Assembly: GCF_002272825.1 (NCBI RefSeq)
Contig: NZ_MLAM01000004.1
Span: forward strand, 88,488-152,487
Direction: 5' to 3'
DNA from: Helicobacter sp. 11S02596-1
GTDB lineage: Bacteria > Campylobacterota > Campylobacteria > Campylobacterales > Helicobacteraceae
DNA length: 64,000 bases
Shown in pieces: positions 1 to 9,223 of this stretch (positions are counted from its first letter, which is position 1; every line of letters begins with the position of its first letter). The position numbers and the translations under genes are program-made. Under the pieces are notes generated by a model. That model had not been told where the DNA came from and made no database searches. It worked only from the letters and a program-made list of their open reading frames with translations.

Positions 1-578
1 GCGATCAATTGCGAAAGGTATTTGCTGATCGCCCCGATGGGCTTGGCGATACTCATTTCATTATCATTGAGAAGAATAATCATCGGGTATTTTCTATCGC
101 CTAGCTCATTGAGCGCCTCATATACCAAGCCCGCACTCATACTCCCATCGCCAATCAAGGCAATCGGGATACCGGGCTTATTTGCCAAGGCATAGGCTTT
201 GGCAACACCCACACCCACAGAAATAGACGTCGAACTATGCCCAGCAATAAAATAATCATAAATCGATTCTGATGGCTTGATAAAACCGCTGGTGCCATCA
301 AATTGCCGTAATGTCGCAAATTCTTCCCACCTGCCTGTGATGAGCTTGTGCGCATAGGCTTGGTGGCTGACATCATAAATAAAAGGATTTTGTAGGCAAT
401 CAAAGACTGAATGCATCCCCACAATAAGCTCCACAGCCCCCAACGTCGAACTCAAATGCCCGCCGTTGGTGCTAACAACCTCTAATATCCTGCCACGGAT
501 GTCTTGACAAAGTTTTTTTAAACTAGGGATATCCTTATCGGCAAGAATCGGGCAATTCACAGGAGCAAGAAGTTCCAT
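1..578 (-). CDS. dxs: 1-deoxy-D-xylulose-5-phosphate synthase, N-terminal part (cut by window edge)
   Basis: Makes 1-deoxy-D-xylulose 5-phosphate from pyruvate and glyceraldehyde 3-phosphate, the first step of the MEP isoprenoid pathway, with thiamine diphosphate as cofactor. Reading left from the ATG at 578, the frame is open to the window edge (192 codons). It shows the family's N-terminal signatures: an NGGHLSSTLGAVEL block, a VFD..QNPFIYDVSHQAYAHK block, FIAGHSSTSIS, and the thiamine-binding IGDGSMSAGLVYEALNE. The remaining two thirds lie outside the window. The gene starts 1 nt beyond the fliH stop, so it is the distal gene of the hisC-fliF-fliG-fliH-dxs cluster seen in other Campylobacterota. 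It is partial because of the window, not because it is broken. Confidence 0.95.
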   Translation of the reverse strand, partial: MELLAPVNCPILADKDIPSLKKLCQDIRGRILEVVSTNGGHLSSTLGAVELIVGMHSVFDCLQNPFIYDVSHQAYAHKLITGRWEEFATLRQFDGTSGFIKPSESIYDYFIAGHSSTSISVGVGVAKAYALANKPGIPIALIGDGSMSAGLVYEALNELGDRKYPMIILLNDNEMSIAKPIGAISKYLSQLI

Positions 579-579
579 T

Positions 580-1398
580 TTAAGCCTTTAAGTTATCTAG
601 GACGCTTTGTTTGAGGGTTCTGTATCGTGCCATTAGATTCCCATCGATATTGCCATTGCTACAGGTGATGACCACACCCCCTTTGGCTATGGCGTCATCG
701 GCATCGATCTTGATTTTGGGCGCATCTTTGAGATTTTCACTCAAATACGGGTAATCGATCGTATTGACCCTGATATGAATATCCGTAGCATCAACAATGC
801 TAGAAAGGAGTTCTTTGGCTAGGGCTAAGGCAACTTTTTGGCTACTATTTTCTACTTCTTTGACAATGACTTCCCTAGCAATATCCACCGCTATAGAACT
901 CAATTCTTTCTCAAGCTTTTCAAGATGTTTTTGGGATTTTTGCATTTCTTTATCCAAAGTAATAACCGACTGGATCAACGCGGTTTTTTCTTTTTCGACA
1001 TCTTGGAGCATTTCTTTTTTTGCTTTTTCCTCACCCTCTTTGAGTCCATCTTTATAAGCATCGTTTCTGGCAGTATTTACGCGTTCTTCGATCTCAAGCT
1101 GTTGTTTTTCAAACTGGATTTGTAGCTTGGCAAGATTGCCTGAAAGTTCATCGGTTTTTTGTAGCAAACGTTCAATCAAATCTTTTTCGAGCGAAGTGCC
1201 TCCAGGCTTTTTGACCTCTTGGACCAAAGAAGCAGATTCTTGCACCGATGGGGAGGGAATATTTTCAACAGGATGGGCTTCTTCCAAATCCTGATAAGGG
1301 TTTTTAGCAATCGATTTAAATTCGTATTTTTGCACGTTGTGCTTGGGTAATTCTGATTTTGCAATCAGATTTTCTTCTTCAAAACTACTCAACAACAT
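580..1398 (-). CDS. fliH: Flagellar assembly protein FliH (export ATPase regulator)
   Basis: 272 residues. FliH binds and restrains the FliI export ATPase and links it to the flagellar C-ring. The protein has a variable N-terminus, a long charged coiled coil in the middle (about residues 75-165, rich in Glu/Lys/Gln) and a C-terminal FliH/SctL domain with the VALALAKELLSSI helix. I chose the ATG at 1398 because GGAGAGGAGG lies just upstream. The frame can be read from a TTG at 1413, but that TTG overlaps the ribosome-binding site. The gene overlaps the 3' end of fliG by 14 nt, so translation is probably coupled. Identification rests on domain style plus position between fliG and dxs. Confidence 0.92.
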   Translation of the reverse strand: MLLSSFEEENLIAKSELPKHNVQKYEFKSIAKNPYQDLEEAHPVENIPSPSVQESASLVQEVKKPGGTSLEKDLIERLLQKTDELSGNLAKLQIQFEKQQLEIEERVNTARNDAYKDGLKEGEEKAKKEMLQDVEKEKTALIQSVITLDKEMQKSQKHLEKLEKELSSIAVDIAREVIVKEVENSSQKVALALAKELLSSIVDATDIHIRVNTIDYPYLSENLKDAPKIKIDADDAIAKGGVVITCSNGNIDGNLMARYRTLKQSVLDNLKA

Positions 1399-2416
1399 CT
1401 TCCTCCTCTCCAATTTGTATCAAGCCCTGCTCAGAAAGCGACTGGACGACTTCGACAATTTTTCTCTGTGCGCCCTCAACATCTTTGACCTTCACAGCTC
1501 CTAAAAATTGCATTTCTTCAACAAACTGCTCGCTAGCACGGGTGCTCATATTATCCAAAAATTTCTGTTTCAAGTCATCTGGAGATGATTTGAGCGCCAA
1601 AATCAAATCCTTCTTATCAGCGATTTTGAGGATTTCCCTGATAGCATTTTTGTCGAGTTTTGAAATATCTTCAAAGGTAAACATCATCTCTTTGATCTCA
1701 TTAGCAAGTTGCTCATCAATTTGTTCAATATAAGCAATCGTTGCCCGTGCGGCTTTTTGTCCCAAACGATTGAACATTTCAGCCACAGCACGAGGCCCGC
1801 CAACTTCGACCTTGTAGCTGGTGAGGGATTCGAGTTTGTTTTCCAAGACCGTTGATACCCGCTTGACAACATTGGGCGAAATATCCCCAAGATTTGCCAT
1901 CCTAATAGAGATCTCTGCACGCATATCATCTTGGAAATACCCCAAGGTTTCTGCCGCACTTGAAGAATCCATATGTGCCAAAATAAGCGCAATGGTTTGG
2001 GGGTGTTCATTGACAATAAAATCCGCTAATTGCTGGGGTCTGACTTTCATCAAATAAGAAAAGTTTTTAGCTGATTGCATACTTTTGGCAAGCTTGTCTA
2101 AAACCTTTTTGGCTTCTTCTGGACCCAATGTCTTAATGAGAAGCTCCCTAGCATAATCCAAACCGCCGTTATTGATATATTGATTGGATTGGAAAATCGC
2201 ATAAAATTCCTCAAGCACAGCCCCGCCAATCGCCTTGTCTGTGCCACTGAGATTCATAATCTGCTTGCTGATCTCAGTGATACTATCAATATCTAAAAAC
2301 CTAAAAATATCGCTCGTGGTCTCCTCGCCAACCTGAATGAGCAAAATTGCAATTTTTTCAGCCATTGAAAGCTCATCGTATTGCGCCCTTTGTTTTGAGG
2401 TAAGTTTTGTCGCCAT
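1385..2416 (-). CDS. fliG: Flagellar motor switch protein FliG
   Basis: 343 residues, the normal length. FliG is the C-ring protein that joins the MS-ring (FliF) to FliM and takes torque from the stators. The N-terminal FliF-binding domain, a middle armadillo-like domain with EHPQTIALILAHM (a strong family signature), and the C-terminal domain with FTFEDISKLDKNAIREIL are all visible in order. The helix bearing the torque-interaction charges follows (DKKDLILALKSS, then FLDNMSTRA). The start is the ATG at 2416 with GGAG upstream. It lies 9 nt after the fliF stop and overlaps fliH. Confidence 0.97.
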   Translation of the reverse strand: MATKLTSKQRAQYDELSMAEKIAILLIQVGEETTSDIFRFLDIDSITEISKQIMNLSGTDKAIGGAVLEEFYAIFQSNQYINNGGLDYARELLIKTLGPEEAKKVLDKLAKSMQSAKNFSYLMKVRPQQLADFIVNEHPQTIALILAHMDSSSAAETLGYFQDDMRAEISIRMANLGDISPNVVKRVSTVLENKLESLTSYKVEVGGPRAVAEMFNRLGQKAARATIAYIEQIDEQLANEIKEMMFTFEDISKLDKNAIREILKIADKKDLILALKSSPDDLKQKFLDNMSTRASEQFVEEMQFLGAVKVKDVEGAQRKIVEVVQSLSEQGLIQIGEEEDVVE

Positions 2417-2425
2417 TATCTACTC

Positions 2426-4129
2426 CTATACCCTGCTACCATCAGGTCCTATCTCATCTTTAATCAATGTCCTAAACAAGGCAGCAATTTCTTCAGGTTT
2501 TTCCTCAATGCTATTTTTGATTTTCTCCAGTAAGACATCATATTTTACTTCATCTTCGCTAAAGTTACTGCTAAGACCAAGCTGGTCTTCTACCCGTTTT
2601 CTCATCTCGCTAAACTTATTGAGATCGCTGTCGTCCTCATCATTGATTTCAAACAAAGATTCGACTTTTTCTTCTTCATTCTCTTGGATCTCAAGCATCC
2701 GCTCGGCAAATGGAGAGATGACTTTTTTGTAAAAAATAAATATCACCACCACCACCAGCAGATATTTCAAAAGTGGCATAAAAGGTCCTAAATATTTTTC
2801 GATATTTGAGGAGACTTTTTCAAATGCGCTCATTGGCACATAATTATCTGCTTTGGCATCAAACTCAAAATTACTCACGGTAACATCATCGCCACGGGTT
2901 TGGTTGTAGCCAATAGCTTGCTTGACCAAAGAATCGATTTTTTGCATTTCATCTTCGCTCAAAGGCGTATATTCAATCCTTTCCTCACCATCTTGAGTAA
3001 CTTTTTTATATCTGCCATCGACCACGACTGCTGCACTCAAACGCGCCAAAATCCCAAATTCACCCTTGATCTCACTAATCGTTTTGCCAACTTCATAATT
3101 GGTAGTATTTTGAGATTTTTCATATTTTTCTTTGAGCTTATCATCTTCAAGCCCTTGCACAGGACCTATATTGCTCACAGCACCGGGAACACCCCCGATT
3201 TGTTTGGGTTGAGCGCCCTCGCGCTTTTCTTCAAAATTTTGCTCGCTACGCACGACATTGTTGGGGTCATAGGTCTCTTTTGTGCTTTTTTTCTGGCTAA
3301 AATCAAAATCAGCATTCACCCGTGCCACAACCTTATCACTGCCCCCGACGATAGGCGAAAGGATATTGATGATTTTGTTCTCCAAGATATTTTCAAAATT
3401 TTGCTTGTATTTGAGCTGGGTAGCAGCAAGCTCTTTGGATGTGCTAAAATCATCGCCTTCTCCGAGCGGTTCGCCATCTTCATTCACGAGTTTGACATTT
3501 TCGGGAACAAGCTTGCTCACCGAAGCGGCGACAAGGTTTTTGATCCCAACAATCTGGGCAGGCAACAAACGCATATTTGGCTTGATTTTCAGCATTACCG
3601 AAGCGGTTGGGGGGACTTCTCTACTGACAAAAACGCTATCTTTGGGGATGGCAATATGCACCGTGGCTTTTTCAATGGGATTGAGACTTTCAATCGTTCG
3701 GGAAAGCTCACCTTCTATCGCACGAATAAACTTGATATTTTGGTCAAAATCTGTCGCCCCAAAATCTTTGACATCAAAAATCTCAAAACCGACTTTGCTG
3801 GTTTTGGGGATGCCTTGAGAAGCTAGGGCGATCCTTTCTTCATAAACCTTGTCTTTGGGAATCAAAATCGTATCATCCTTGGGGACTTTGTAAGGGATCT
3901 GATTTTGTTGCAAATACTGCAAAACCAACGCATTATCGCTCGGATTCATTCCCTCGAATAAAACGCCATAGCCTTTATCGCCGTATTTTTTGTCCCCTGT
4001 TGGGAAAACCAACAAAAGCACAATAAATGCCACAGTCAAAACAACAGCAGAAGCGATGACAATCTTTTGTTTTTTGTTGAACTTAGCAAAAAGTGTCGCA
4101 ACCTGTTGAAATAGCGCCTTGATGTCCAA
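2426..4129 (-). CDS. fliF: Flagellar MS-ring protein FliF
   Basis: 567 residues. Forms the membrane-embedded MS-ring that founds the flagellar basal body. One membrane segment lies near residues 23-43 (IVIASAVVLTVAFIVLLLVF) and a second near 447-468 (LLKYLLVVVVIFIF). Between them is the large periplasmic part with the conserved stretch RAIEGELSRTIESLNPIEKA. The cytoplasmic tail that binds FliG is acidic and ends VDQ..LIKDEIGPDG. The apparent start is a TTG at 4129 preceded by AGAGGA; no better ATG is in place. First of the three flagellar genes, downstream of hisC. Confidence 0.96.
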   Translation of the reverse strand: MDIKALFQQVATLFAKFNKKQKIVIASAVVLTVAFIVLLLVFPTGDKKYGDKGYGVLFEGMNPSDNALVLQYLQQNQIPYKVPKDDTILIPKDKVYEERIALASQGIPKTSKVGFEIFDVKDFGATDFDQNIKFIRAIEGELSRTIESLNPIEKATVHIAIPKDSVFVSREVPPTASVMLKIKPNMRLLPAQIVGIKNLVAASVSKLVPENVKLVNEDGEPLGEGDDFSTSKELAATQLKYKQNFENILENKIINILSPIVGGSDKVVARVNADFDFSQKKSTKETYDPNNVVRSEQNFEEKREGAQPKQIGGVPGAVSNIGPVQGLEDDKLKEKYEKSQNTTNYEVGKTISEIKGEFGILARLSAAVVVDGRYKKVTQDGEERIEYTPLSEDEMQKIDSLVKQAIGYNQTRGDDVTVSNFEFDAKADNYVPMSAFEKVSSNIEKYLGPFMPLLKYLLVVVVIFIFYKKVISPFAERMLEIQENEEEKVESLFEINDEDDSDLNKFSEMRKRVEDQLGLSSNFSEDEVKYDVLLEKIKNSIEEKPEEIAALFRTLIKDEIGPDGSRV

Positions 4130-4213
4130 ATGTTATCCTCTAAACGTTATTTGCTTTGACCCAAGCAATTTAAAAAGTCTGTATATTGTTTTTGCATTTT
4201 CATCATTAAATTA

Positions 4214-5308
4214 TCACAGAAGCTCGCTGAATAATTCCAGCACCCGATCATTTTGTTGGGGAGTGCCGATCGTAATGCGGATCGCATTAACCCCATAAGA
4301 AGCAAGATTCCTGACAATCACGCCTTTTTGTAAAAGCCAAAGCGCTACCTCTGTGCTACTTTTTTTATCATCTAAAATATAGGTGATGAAATTCGTCCAA
4401 GAGGGGATAAATACAATCTGATTCGCTCTAGCAAAGCTTTCATAACGGATCATTTCTTCAAAATTGTGCTTGATATAGGTTTGGACAAATGCCTCATCTT
4501 CAAGTGCCTTTTTAGCTGCTAACAAGCTCAAAACCCCGATATTAAAAGGCGGGCGAATCTTGTGCAATGCCTCGATTATCTCACGTGATGCCAGCCCATA
4601 GCCCACACGCATCCCACCAAGCCCATAAGCCTTTGAAAATGTCCCCAGATAAATCACATTATCAAATCTTTCCAAAACTTCTTTGGGTTCAATGGCTTTA
4701 GCCTTGTCTTTGGCTTTGGCAAATTCTTGATAAGCCCCATCAATCACAACCAGCGTATCCGGATCGGCTTGAGAGATGAATTCAAACACATCGCTTTTAT
4801 CCAAGCACTCTCCCAATGGGTTGTTTGGAACACACAAAAACACCATATCAGGCTTATGCTGGGCATACATTTGTTTAAATTCTAAAATTTCGTGGCTATG
4901 GCTGGGGGTTTTGATGATATGCGCCCCAACCTGTTTGGCATAAATCTCATACATCGCAAAGGTGGTTTTTGCCATCAAGACCTTGCTGTTTTTGGTGCAT
5001 TTGGCTCGAATGCAAAACTCAATAATCTGATCACTTCCCGAACCGATGATGACTTGATTTTGTTCCAGACCATATTTTTTAGCCAATTTTTCTTTGAGTT
5101 CAATCATCGAATCATCAGGGTAGAAACTCGCTAATCTGGAGTTTTCAGAGATAGCAACGCTGACTTTTGGCGAACACCCATAGGGATTTTCATTACTGCC
5201 TAATTTGATAATATCACAAGGCTGGATTCCAAATTCCCTCACGACAAGCTCAATAGGCTTGCCCGCCTCATAAACAGCCAGCCCAGCCAATTCCTGATTA
5301 AAATTCAT
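4214..5308 (-). CDS. hisC: Histidinol-phosphate aminotransferase
   Basis: 364 residues, a fold-type I PLP aminotransferase. It transfers an amino group from glutamate to imidazole-acetol phosphate in histidine synthesis; such enzymes can also act on aromatic keto acids. The start LGSNENPYG is the classical HisC substrate-loop motif. The PLP lysine sits in the [15 protein letters not shown] segment, and [10 protein letters not shown] carries the aspartate that contacts the PLP ring nitrogen. The gene lies directly before fliF, as in Campylobacter jejuni, with an 84-bp gap. H. pylori lacks histidine synthesis, so this is one sign of a different species. ATG at 5308. Confidence 0.93.
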   Translation of the reverse strand: MNFNQELAGLAVYEAGKPIELVVREFGIQPCDIIKLGSNENPYGCSPKVSVAISENSRLASFYPDDSMIELKEKLAKKYGLEQNQVIIGSGSDQIIEFCIRAKCTKNSKVLMAKTTFAMYEIYAKQVGAHIIKTPSHSHEILEFKQMYAQHKPDMVFLCVPNNPLGECLDKSDVFEFISQADPDTLVVIDGAYQEFAKAKDKAKAIEPKEVLERFDNVIYLGTFSKAYGLGGMRVGYGLASREIIEALHKIRPPFNIGVLSLLAAKKALEDEAFVQTYIKHNFEEMIRYESFARANQIVFIPSWTNFITYILDDKKSSTEVALWLLQKGVIVRNLASYGVNAIRITIGTPQQNDRVLELFSELL

Positions 5309-5487
5309 TCAAGCCTTCTTAAAATAAAAATCTTTTTAGCTTAGATTGTATCCAAAATCACATAAAATTTAAAATATTTATAGCTTTAAAAGCTATTGAT
5401 TTGATATAAAACCCAAATTCCATTTAAGATGTATGCAACAAAAAAATTTATATGATGAATAAAAATGGATATAAATACTCAAATAGA

Positions 5488-6126
5488 TTAGATTTTTTTA
5501 AAAAATAAAAAATAAAATCCGACCGAAAGAAAAGCCAAAGAATTACCCAACAAAAAACCTCCCAAAACATCGGAAGGAAAATGCACACCCAAATAAACCC
5601 GAGCATACATCATCAATAAAACAATCAAAAGACACAAAATCCCCACAAATACCCTAAGTGGCAGGTTTTTTGAGATCATAATAAAACATAATCCAAGCAA
5701 ACCATAAAAAATACTTGAAGCAAAAGAATGCCCGCTTGGGTAGCTAAATCCAGAAGCGCTAATGAGCCAGTCATCAGCACCAGGACGCACTCGAGCCACA
5801 GAGCTTTTTAGGAGTTTTAGCAAAATCGCCCCGAGACCAATCGTTCCTAAAAACCACAGCCCCAAAACAAATTTTTTCCTATACAACAAGATCGCCACAA
5901 TCAAAAGCGTCATCAAAACCACAAATTCCATCGAACCTAGATGTGTCAAAAATGCCAAAATATTTCCCCAAGCAGGGTCTATGTCTGCTCGGATATTTTC
6001 AATCCAAAATGTATCAAATGCAACCACCCAAGGGGCCTCCCGCATAACGGAAAAAAGTTCAAACAAAAATAGCAAAAATAGCAAAAAACCTATCCCTAAT
6101 ACTAAAATATTTCTTTTTATCTTCAT
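5488..6126 (-). CDS. PAP2-family membrane phosphatase
   Basis: 212 residues with about six hydrophobic segments. All three acid-phosphatase motifs are present: KLLKSSVARVRP (KxxxxxxRP), YPSGHS (PSGH), and ARVYLGVHFPSD (SRxxxxxHxxxD with Ala in the first position). Enzymes of this class remove phosphate from undecaprenyl diphosphate, phosphatidylglycerol phosphate or lipid A; the sequence does not tell which. It stands alone between hisC and the tonB cluster, with a 45-bp gap to tonB. AAAGGA lies upstream of the ATG at 6126. In Helicobacter, lipid A phosphatases matter for polymyxin resistance, so an LpxE/LpxF-like role is possible but unproven. Confidence 0.85.
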   Translation of the reverse strand: MKIKRNILVLGIGFLLFLLFLFELFSVMREAPWVVAFDTFWIENIRADIDPAWGNILAFLTHLGSMEFVVLMTLLIVAILLYRKKFVLGLWFLGTIGLGAILLKLLKSSVARVRPGADDWLISASGFSYPSGHSFASSIFYGLLGLCFIMISKNLPLRVFVGILCLLIVLLMMYARVYLGVHFPSDVLGGFLLGNSLAFLSVGFYFLFFKKI

Positions 6127-6171
6127 ATATTATTTCCTTTTAGTTTTATATTTTAGAAGCCATCATTAATA

Positions 6172-6867
6172 TCAAGACTTCAATGTATAGGCGATGGGTA
6201 TTTTGATACGAACTTTTTGTTTAGGTAAGGGAAAATCTTTAGAAGCGCTCAAAACCGCCTTGAGAGCGTTATTATTTAATATATCTCCCGCCGTGCTCTG
6301 AATGATTTTGAGCCCTTGCATTGTGCCATCAACATTCAATATAAACTCTATTAAAACCTCCCCTTCAAGCCCTCTGATTCTGGCTACCCTAGGGTATTTG
6401 TTCTTTTTGTTGATAGCCATTTGGATTTTTGATAAAAACTCATCACTCACCCCCTCATTATACGCCAAAGCTTCGGCTTCAGCACCCTCTGAAGTCGTGT
6501 TGGAAGACTCTTGTTTCTCATCATCTTTAACATCTTGCTTTGAAGTCTGCTTAACATCTTCTTGAGGCTTGACTTCAGGTTCTTTTTTGATAGGTTTGGG
6601 ATTTTTCTTGTTCGGCTTTGGTTTTGGCTTGGGCTTTGGTTTAGGTTTAGGCTTTGGGGCAGCAGTCGAGTGGGCTTTGTGCATCGCTGAGGTATCGATA
6701 CTTGCCAAACTCATCGTTACCACACTGGGGCCATCTTGTTTGAGTTCGGTGCTTTTAAACGAAGTAAAAGCCCAGCCAATCGAACCGGCATAAAGGAAAA
6801 AAGCAATGATAAAACCTGTCCTACTGGGGGATTCAATTTGTTTTTGTAGAAATCGCAAAATTTTCAT
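6172..6867 (-). CDS. tonB: Energy transducer TonB
   Basis: 231 residues. TonB spans the periplasm and passes energy from ExbB/ExbD to outer-membrane receptors for iron, nickel and similar substrates. It has one N-terminal membrane segment (GFIIAFFLYAGSIGWAF), a proline/lysine spacer with seven consecutive Lys-Pro repeats (about 6595-6660), and a C-terminal TonB domain (YPRVARIRGLEGEVLIEF...KIPIAYTLKS). I use the ATG at 6867; an in-frame TTG at 6891 would add 8 residues and has no clear ribosome-binding site. The start lies 35 nt inside the exbD 3' end, so the three genes form one unit. Confidence 0.93.
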   Translation of the reverse strand: MKILRFLQKQIESPSRTGFIIAFFLYAGSIGWAFTSFKSTELKQDGPSVVTMSLASIDTSAMHKAHSTAAPKPKPKPKPKPKPKPNKKNPKPIKKEPEVKPQEDVKQTSKQDVKDDEKQESSNTTSEGAEAEALAYNEGVSDEFLSKIQMAINKKNKYPRVARIRGLEGEVLIEFILNVDGTMQGLKIIQSTAGDILNNNALKAVLSASKDFPLPKQKVRIKIPIAYTLKS

Positions 6868-7213
6868 GATTTTTCTCTTTGAGCAAATCAATAATCTTTA
6901 CAAATGTCTCAAACTTAGAATCTTTATCGCTTTTCAACTCAACAAGCGTCTTTGGATCGGTATTGTCAATCACATCTTTGAGTTCTTCCAATGTGTTGGG
7001 CTTGTCATCGACATAGATGGTATTGTTCGCATCCACGACAATCGTAACCTTTTTGTCGTCATTTTGTTTTTGTGCCGAATCAGCTTCTGGCAAATCAATA
7101 GCGATTTTTCCCTGTGCGATAAACGTCGAAACACTCAAAACAATCGCTAAGAGCACCAACATAATATCAATAAAAGGAACGATATTGAGTCCCTCGCCTT
7201 TTTTGATTCTCAT
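6833..7213 (-). CDS. exbD: Biopolymer transport protein ExbD
   Basis: 126 residues. A single N-terminal membrane helix with the functional aspartate ([19 protein letters not shown]) is followed by a periplasmic domain ending in [20 protein letters not shown]. Works with ExbB as the proton channel that powers TonB. The start codon overlaps the exbB stop by 4 nt (ATGA), and the 3' end overlaps tonB. Confidence 0.95.
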   Translation of the reverse strand: MRIKKGEGLNIVPFIDIMLVLLAIVLSVSTFIAQGKIAIDLPEADSAQKQNDDKKVTIVVDANNTIYVDDKPNTLEELKDVIDNTDPKTLVELKSDKDSKFETFVKIIDLLKEKNHENFAISTKTN

Positions 7214-7632
7214 TTTTTCAAAGCCTTGTAACGATTTGCAAGCACATCAGCTTTCCTCAATAACGCATTATAAGCCATCAACGTCGGGATAGCCACCACC
7301 AAGCCCATCGCCGTTGCTTTCAAAGCCAAAGAAAGCCCGATCATAATGGTTTTGGCATCCATCCCCCCACTCAAGCCCATATCATAGAATGTAATCATAA
7401 TCCCAATAACGGTCCCAAGAAGACCGATATAAGGAGCATTGGAATAAATAATATAAAGCGTTGTGAGATTTTTGGTCAAATCTACATCAAGCAAGTCAAA
7501 ATCTTCGTATCGACTGACATCAACCTTCCAATAAAACAAAAGCCGTTCAATAGTCAGCCAAACAGCCAAAAAACTCATCAATCCTAAAATGCCGAATATA
7601 ATATGATCAATATGCAATTTAAGAAATTCCAT
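7210..7632 (-). CDS. exbB: Biopolymer transport protein ExbB (short form)
   Basis: 140 residues, the short ExbB/TolQ form usual in Helicobacter. Three membrane segments are visible: [33 protein letters not shown] and [20 protein letters not shown]; the last two form the MotA/TolQ/ExbB core. First gene of exbB-exbD-tonB. It is divergent from nikR with 218 bp between the start codons, as in H. pylori, which suggests shared metal control. Confidence 0.94.
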   Translation of the reverse strand: MEFLKLHIDHIIFGILGLMSFLAVWLTIERLLFYWKVDVSRYEDFDLLDVDLTKNLTTLYIIYSNAPYIGLLGTVIGIMITFYDMGLSGGMDAKTIMIGLSLALKATAMGLVVAIPTLMAYNALLRKADVLANRYKALKK

Positions 7633-7703
7633 CGATTACCATTCCTTTATTTTTGTGAATTTCCCCGTTTTTTTAGTGTCCTATTGTATCACTTTAATAA
7701 TAA

Positions 7704-7719
7704 TTGTCAATATTAACAA
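7704..7719. promoter_or_regulatory. Near-palindrome between exbB and nikR, candidate NikR or Fur operator
   Basis: TTGTCAATATTAACAA differs from its own reverse complement at only two positions. It sits inside an AT-rich stretch with TAATAATAA on the left and AATAATAAAA on the right, between the divergent exbB and nikR. In H. pylori this same intergenic region is bound by NikR and Fur. Which regulator would use this site is inference; no binding-site match was computed. Confidence 0.4.
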
Positions 7720-7804
7720 ATAATAAAAATTATCCTTTAGAATATTTTAAAATCATCTTAATTTGTTGCAGATTCTTGTAATTTGATTTTTAAACAAACT
7801 TTGA

Positions 7805-7810
7805 TAGAAT
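7805..7810 (+). promoter_or_regulatory. Likely -10 box for nikR
   Basis: TAGAAT, 40 nt upstream of the nikR ATG, preceded by AT-rich DNA with T-runs as is common for sigma80 promoters in Helicobacter. No -35 box is obvious. Confidence 0.45.
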
Positions 7811-7850
7811 CTAGCGTTTGATTTTAGTTTATCATAAAAAGACACAAAAA

Positions 7851-8288
7851 ATGCACCCAAAAGAACAAGACAATATCATTAGATTTTCCGTATCCTTGCA
7901 ACAAAATCTCCTTGATGAACTCGATAATCGTATCATCAAAAATGGCTATGCCTCCCGATCGGAGCTTGTTAGAGATATGATTCGTGAAAAGCTTGTCGAA
8001 GACAACTGGGAAAATCAAAGCCTCGATTCTGCCATCGCTGTGCTTACCATTGTCTATGACCACCACCAACGAGAGCTCAACCAAAGAATGATTGATGTCC
8101 AACACCATAGCACAACCGCCATTTTATGCAACACACACGTGCATATCGATAATTGCAATTGCTTAGAAACCATCATTCTCAAAGGCTCGCCACTAGAAAT
8201 CCAAAAACTAAGCCTAGAGATCGGCGGACTCAAAGGTGTGAAATTTTCCAAACTTACCAAAGCATTGAGTTTTGACAAAGACAAATAA
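7851..8288 (+). CDS. nikR: Nickel-responsive transcriptional regulator NikR
   Basis: 145 residues. A ribbon-helix-helix DNA-binding domain ([20 protein letters not shown]) is followed by an ACT-like nickel-sensing domain. The nickel ligands known from H. pylori NikR are conserved: His85, His96, His98 and Cys104 here. The N-terminal domain is nearly identical to the H. pylori protein. The start is the ATG at 7851, which gives a family-like length; an in-frame TTG at 7818 would add 11 residues that do not resemble NikR. It probably controls nickel and iron uptake genes, including the divergent exbB-exbD-tonB. Confidence 0.96.
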   Translation: MHPKEQDNIIRFSVSLQQNLLDELDNRIIKNGYASRSELVRDMIREKLVEDNWENQSLDSAIAVLTIVYDHHQRELNQRMIDVQHHSTTAILCNTHVHIDNCNCLETIILKGSPLEIQKLSLEIGGLKGVKFSKLTKALSFDKDK

Positions 8289-8291
8289 ACA

Positions 8292-9221
8292 ATGAATATT
8301 GCCATCTATGGGGGAAGTTTCGATCCCCCCCACATTGCCCATTTTCAGATTATCCAGACGATATTAGCAACATTGCATATTGACAAACTCATCGTGATTG
8401 TCGCCTATCAAAACCCTTTCAAAAAGCCCTGCTTGTTTAGCGCCAAAGAACGCTACGAATGGATGAAACAGCTAGGCAAAAACTTCCCTAATGTCGAAGT
8501 CAGCGATATGGAGATTGTCCAAAAAAAACCCATTGCTAGCATTCAAAGCGTGCTTGATGTCAAAAAAACATTCCACCCAGAAAAAATATTTTTCATCATC
8601 GGCGCAGATAATCTCTCCAGCCTACACAAATGGCATCGTTATGATGAACTCAAAGAATTAGTTACATTTGTCATCATCGAACGTGAAGGCTATGAGGTGC
8701 AAAATCAAGATTTTCAAAAAATCGCACTCCCAAGCATCAAACACGAGATTTCTTCAAGCCAGATAAGAAAACACCTCTCTACTTGCTTGTTTCCAGATGA
8801 CTTGCCCGAAAAAATCAAAACCGAAGTCATCCAATCGTATTATCAAATCACAAAAACCACACAAGGAGTTCCATTGACACCCAATCACATTGAAAACAGG
8901 ATTCAAAAAATTGCAAGTCTGCTTGATGAAAAAAAGGCACAAGACATCGAAACATTCGACCTAAGAGGCAGAGATTATATCGTTGATTACGTGATGATTG
9001 CCACATCATTAGCGGGCAAACATTCCTATTCTTTGCTCGATATGCTAAAAACGGAACTCAAGCCATTAGGCGAGGTCTTTTATAGCACCGATGAAGAAAG
9101 CGAGGATTGGCTCATAGCTGATTTGGGCGACATAATGATCCATATTTTTACCGAAAATCATCGAAAAAAATTTAACCTCGAAGAATTTTTGACCCAAATC
9201 CAAAAACAAAAGTCCATATAA
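8292..9221 (+). CDS. nadD-rsfS: Fused nicotinate-nucleotide adenylyltransferase (NadD) and ribosome-silencing factor (RsfS)
   Basis: 309 residues in one open frame. Residues 1 to about 185 are NadD, which adenylates nicotinate mononucleotide in NAD synthesis: GGSFDPPHIAHF is the nucleotidyltransferase HxGH-type motif and SSSQIRK is the C-terminal signature. Residues 195-309 are a complete RsfS/Iojap domain (DYVMIATS...DWLIADLGDIMIHIF), which binds ribosomal protein L14 and blocks subunit joining. H. pylori and C. jejuni carry these as separate genes. At the junction AAGGAG (8863-8868) precedes an in-frame TTG (8874), so a free RsfS of 115 residues may also be made. Starts 3 nt after nikR. Confidence 0.9.
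   Translation: MNIAIYGGSFDPPHIAHFQIIQTILATLHIDKLIVIVAYQNPFKKPCLFSAKERYEWMKQLGKNFPNVEVSDMEIVQKKPIASIQSVLDVKKTFHPEKIFFIIGADNLSSLHKWHRYDELKELVTFVIIEREGYEVQNQDFQKIALPSIKHEISSSQIRKHLSTCLFPDDLPEKIKTEVIQSYYQITKTTQGVPLTPNHIENRIQKIASLLDEKKAQDIETFDLRGRDYIVDYVMIATSLAGKHSYSLLDMLKTELKPLGEVFYSTDEESEDWLIADLGDIMIHIFTENHRKKFNLEEFLTQIQKQKSI
8863..8876 (+). promoter_or_regulatory. Internal ribosome-binding site and TTG start at the NadD/RsfS junction
   Basis: AAGGAG, five bases, then TTG, in frame with the long reading frame (codon 195). The spacing is right for initiation and the codon falls just where the RsfS domain begins. It may be a relic of two separate genes or a working second start. Confidence 0.55.
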
Positions 9222-9223
9222 AA

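Noticed and set aside
2900..3826. Long open frame (308 codons) on the plus strand
   Set aside because: It lies fully opposite fliF, which has clear family motifs. The protein is low in recognisable structure and looks like an antisense shadow.
6590..6660. Lys-Pro coding repeat in tonB as a phase-variable tract
   Set aside because: The unit is 6 nt, so length changes keep the frame. It is a normal TonB spacer.
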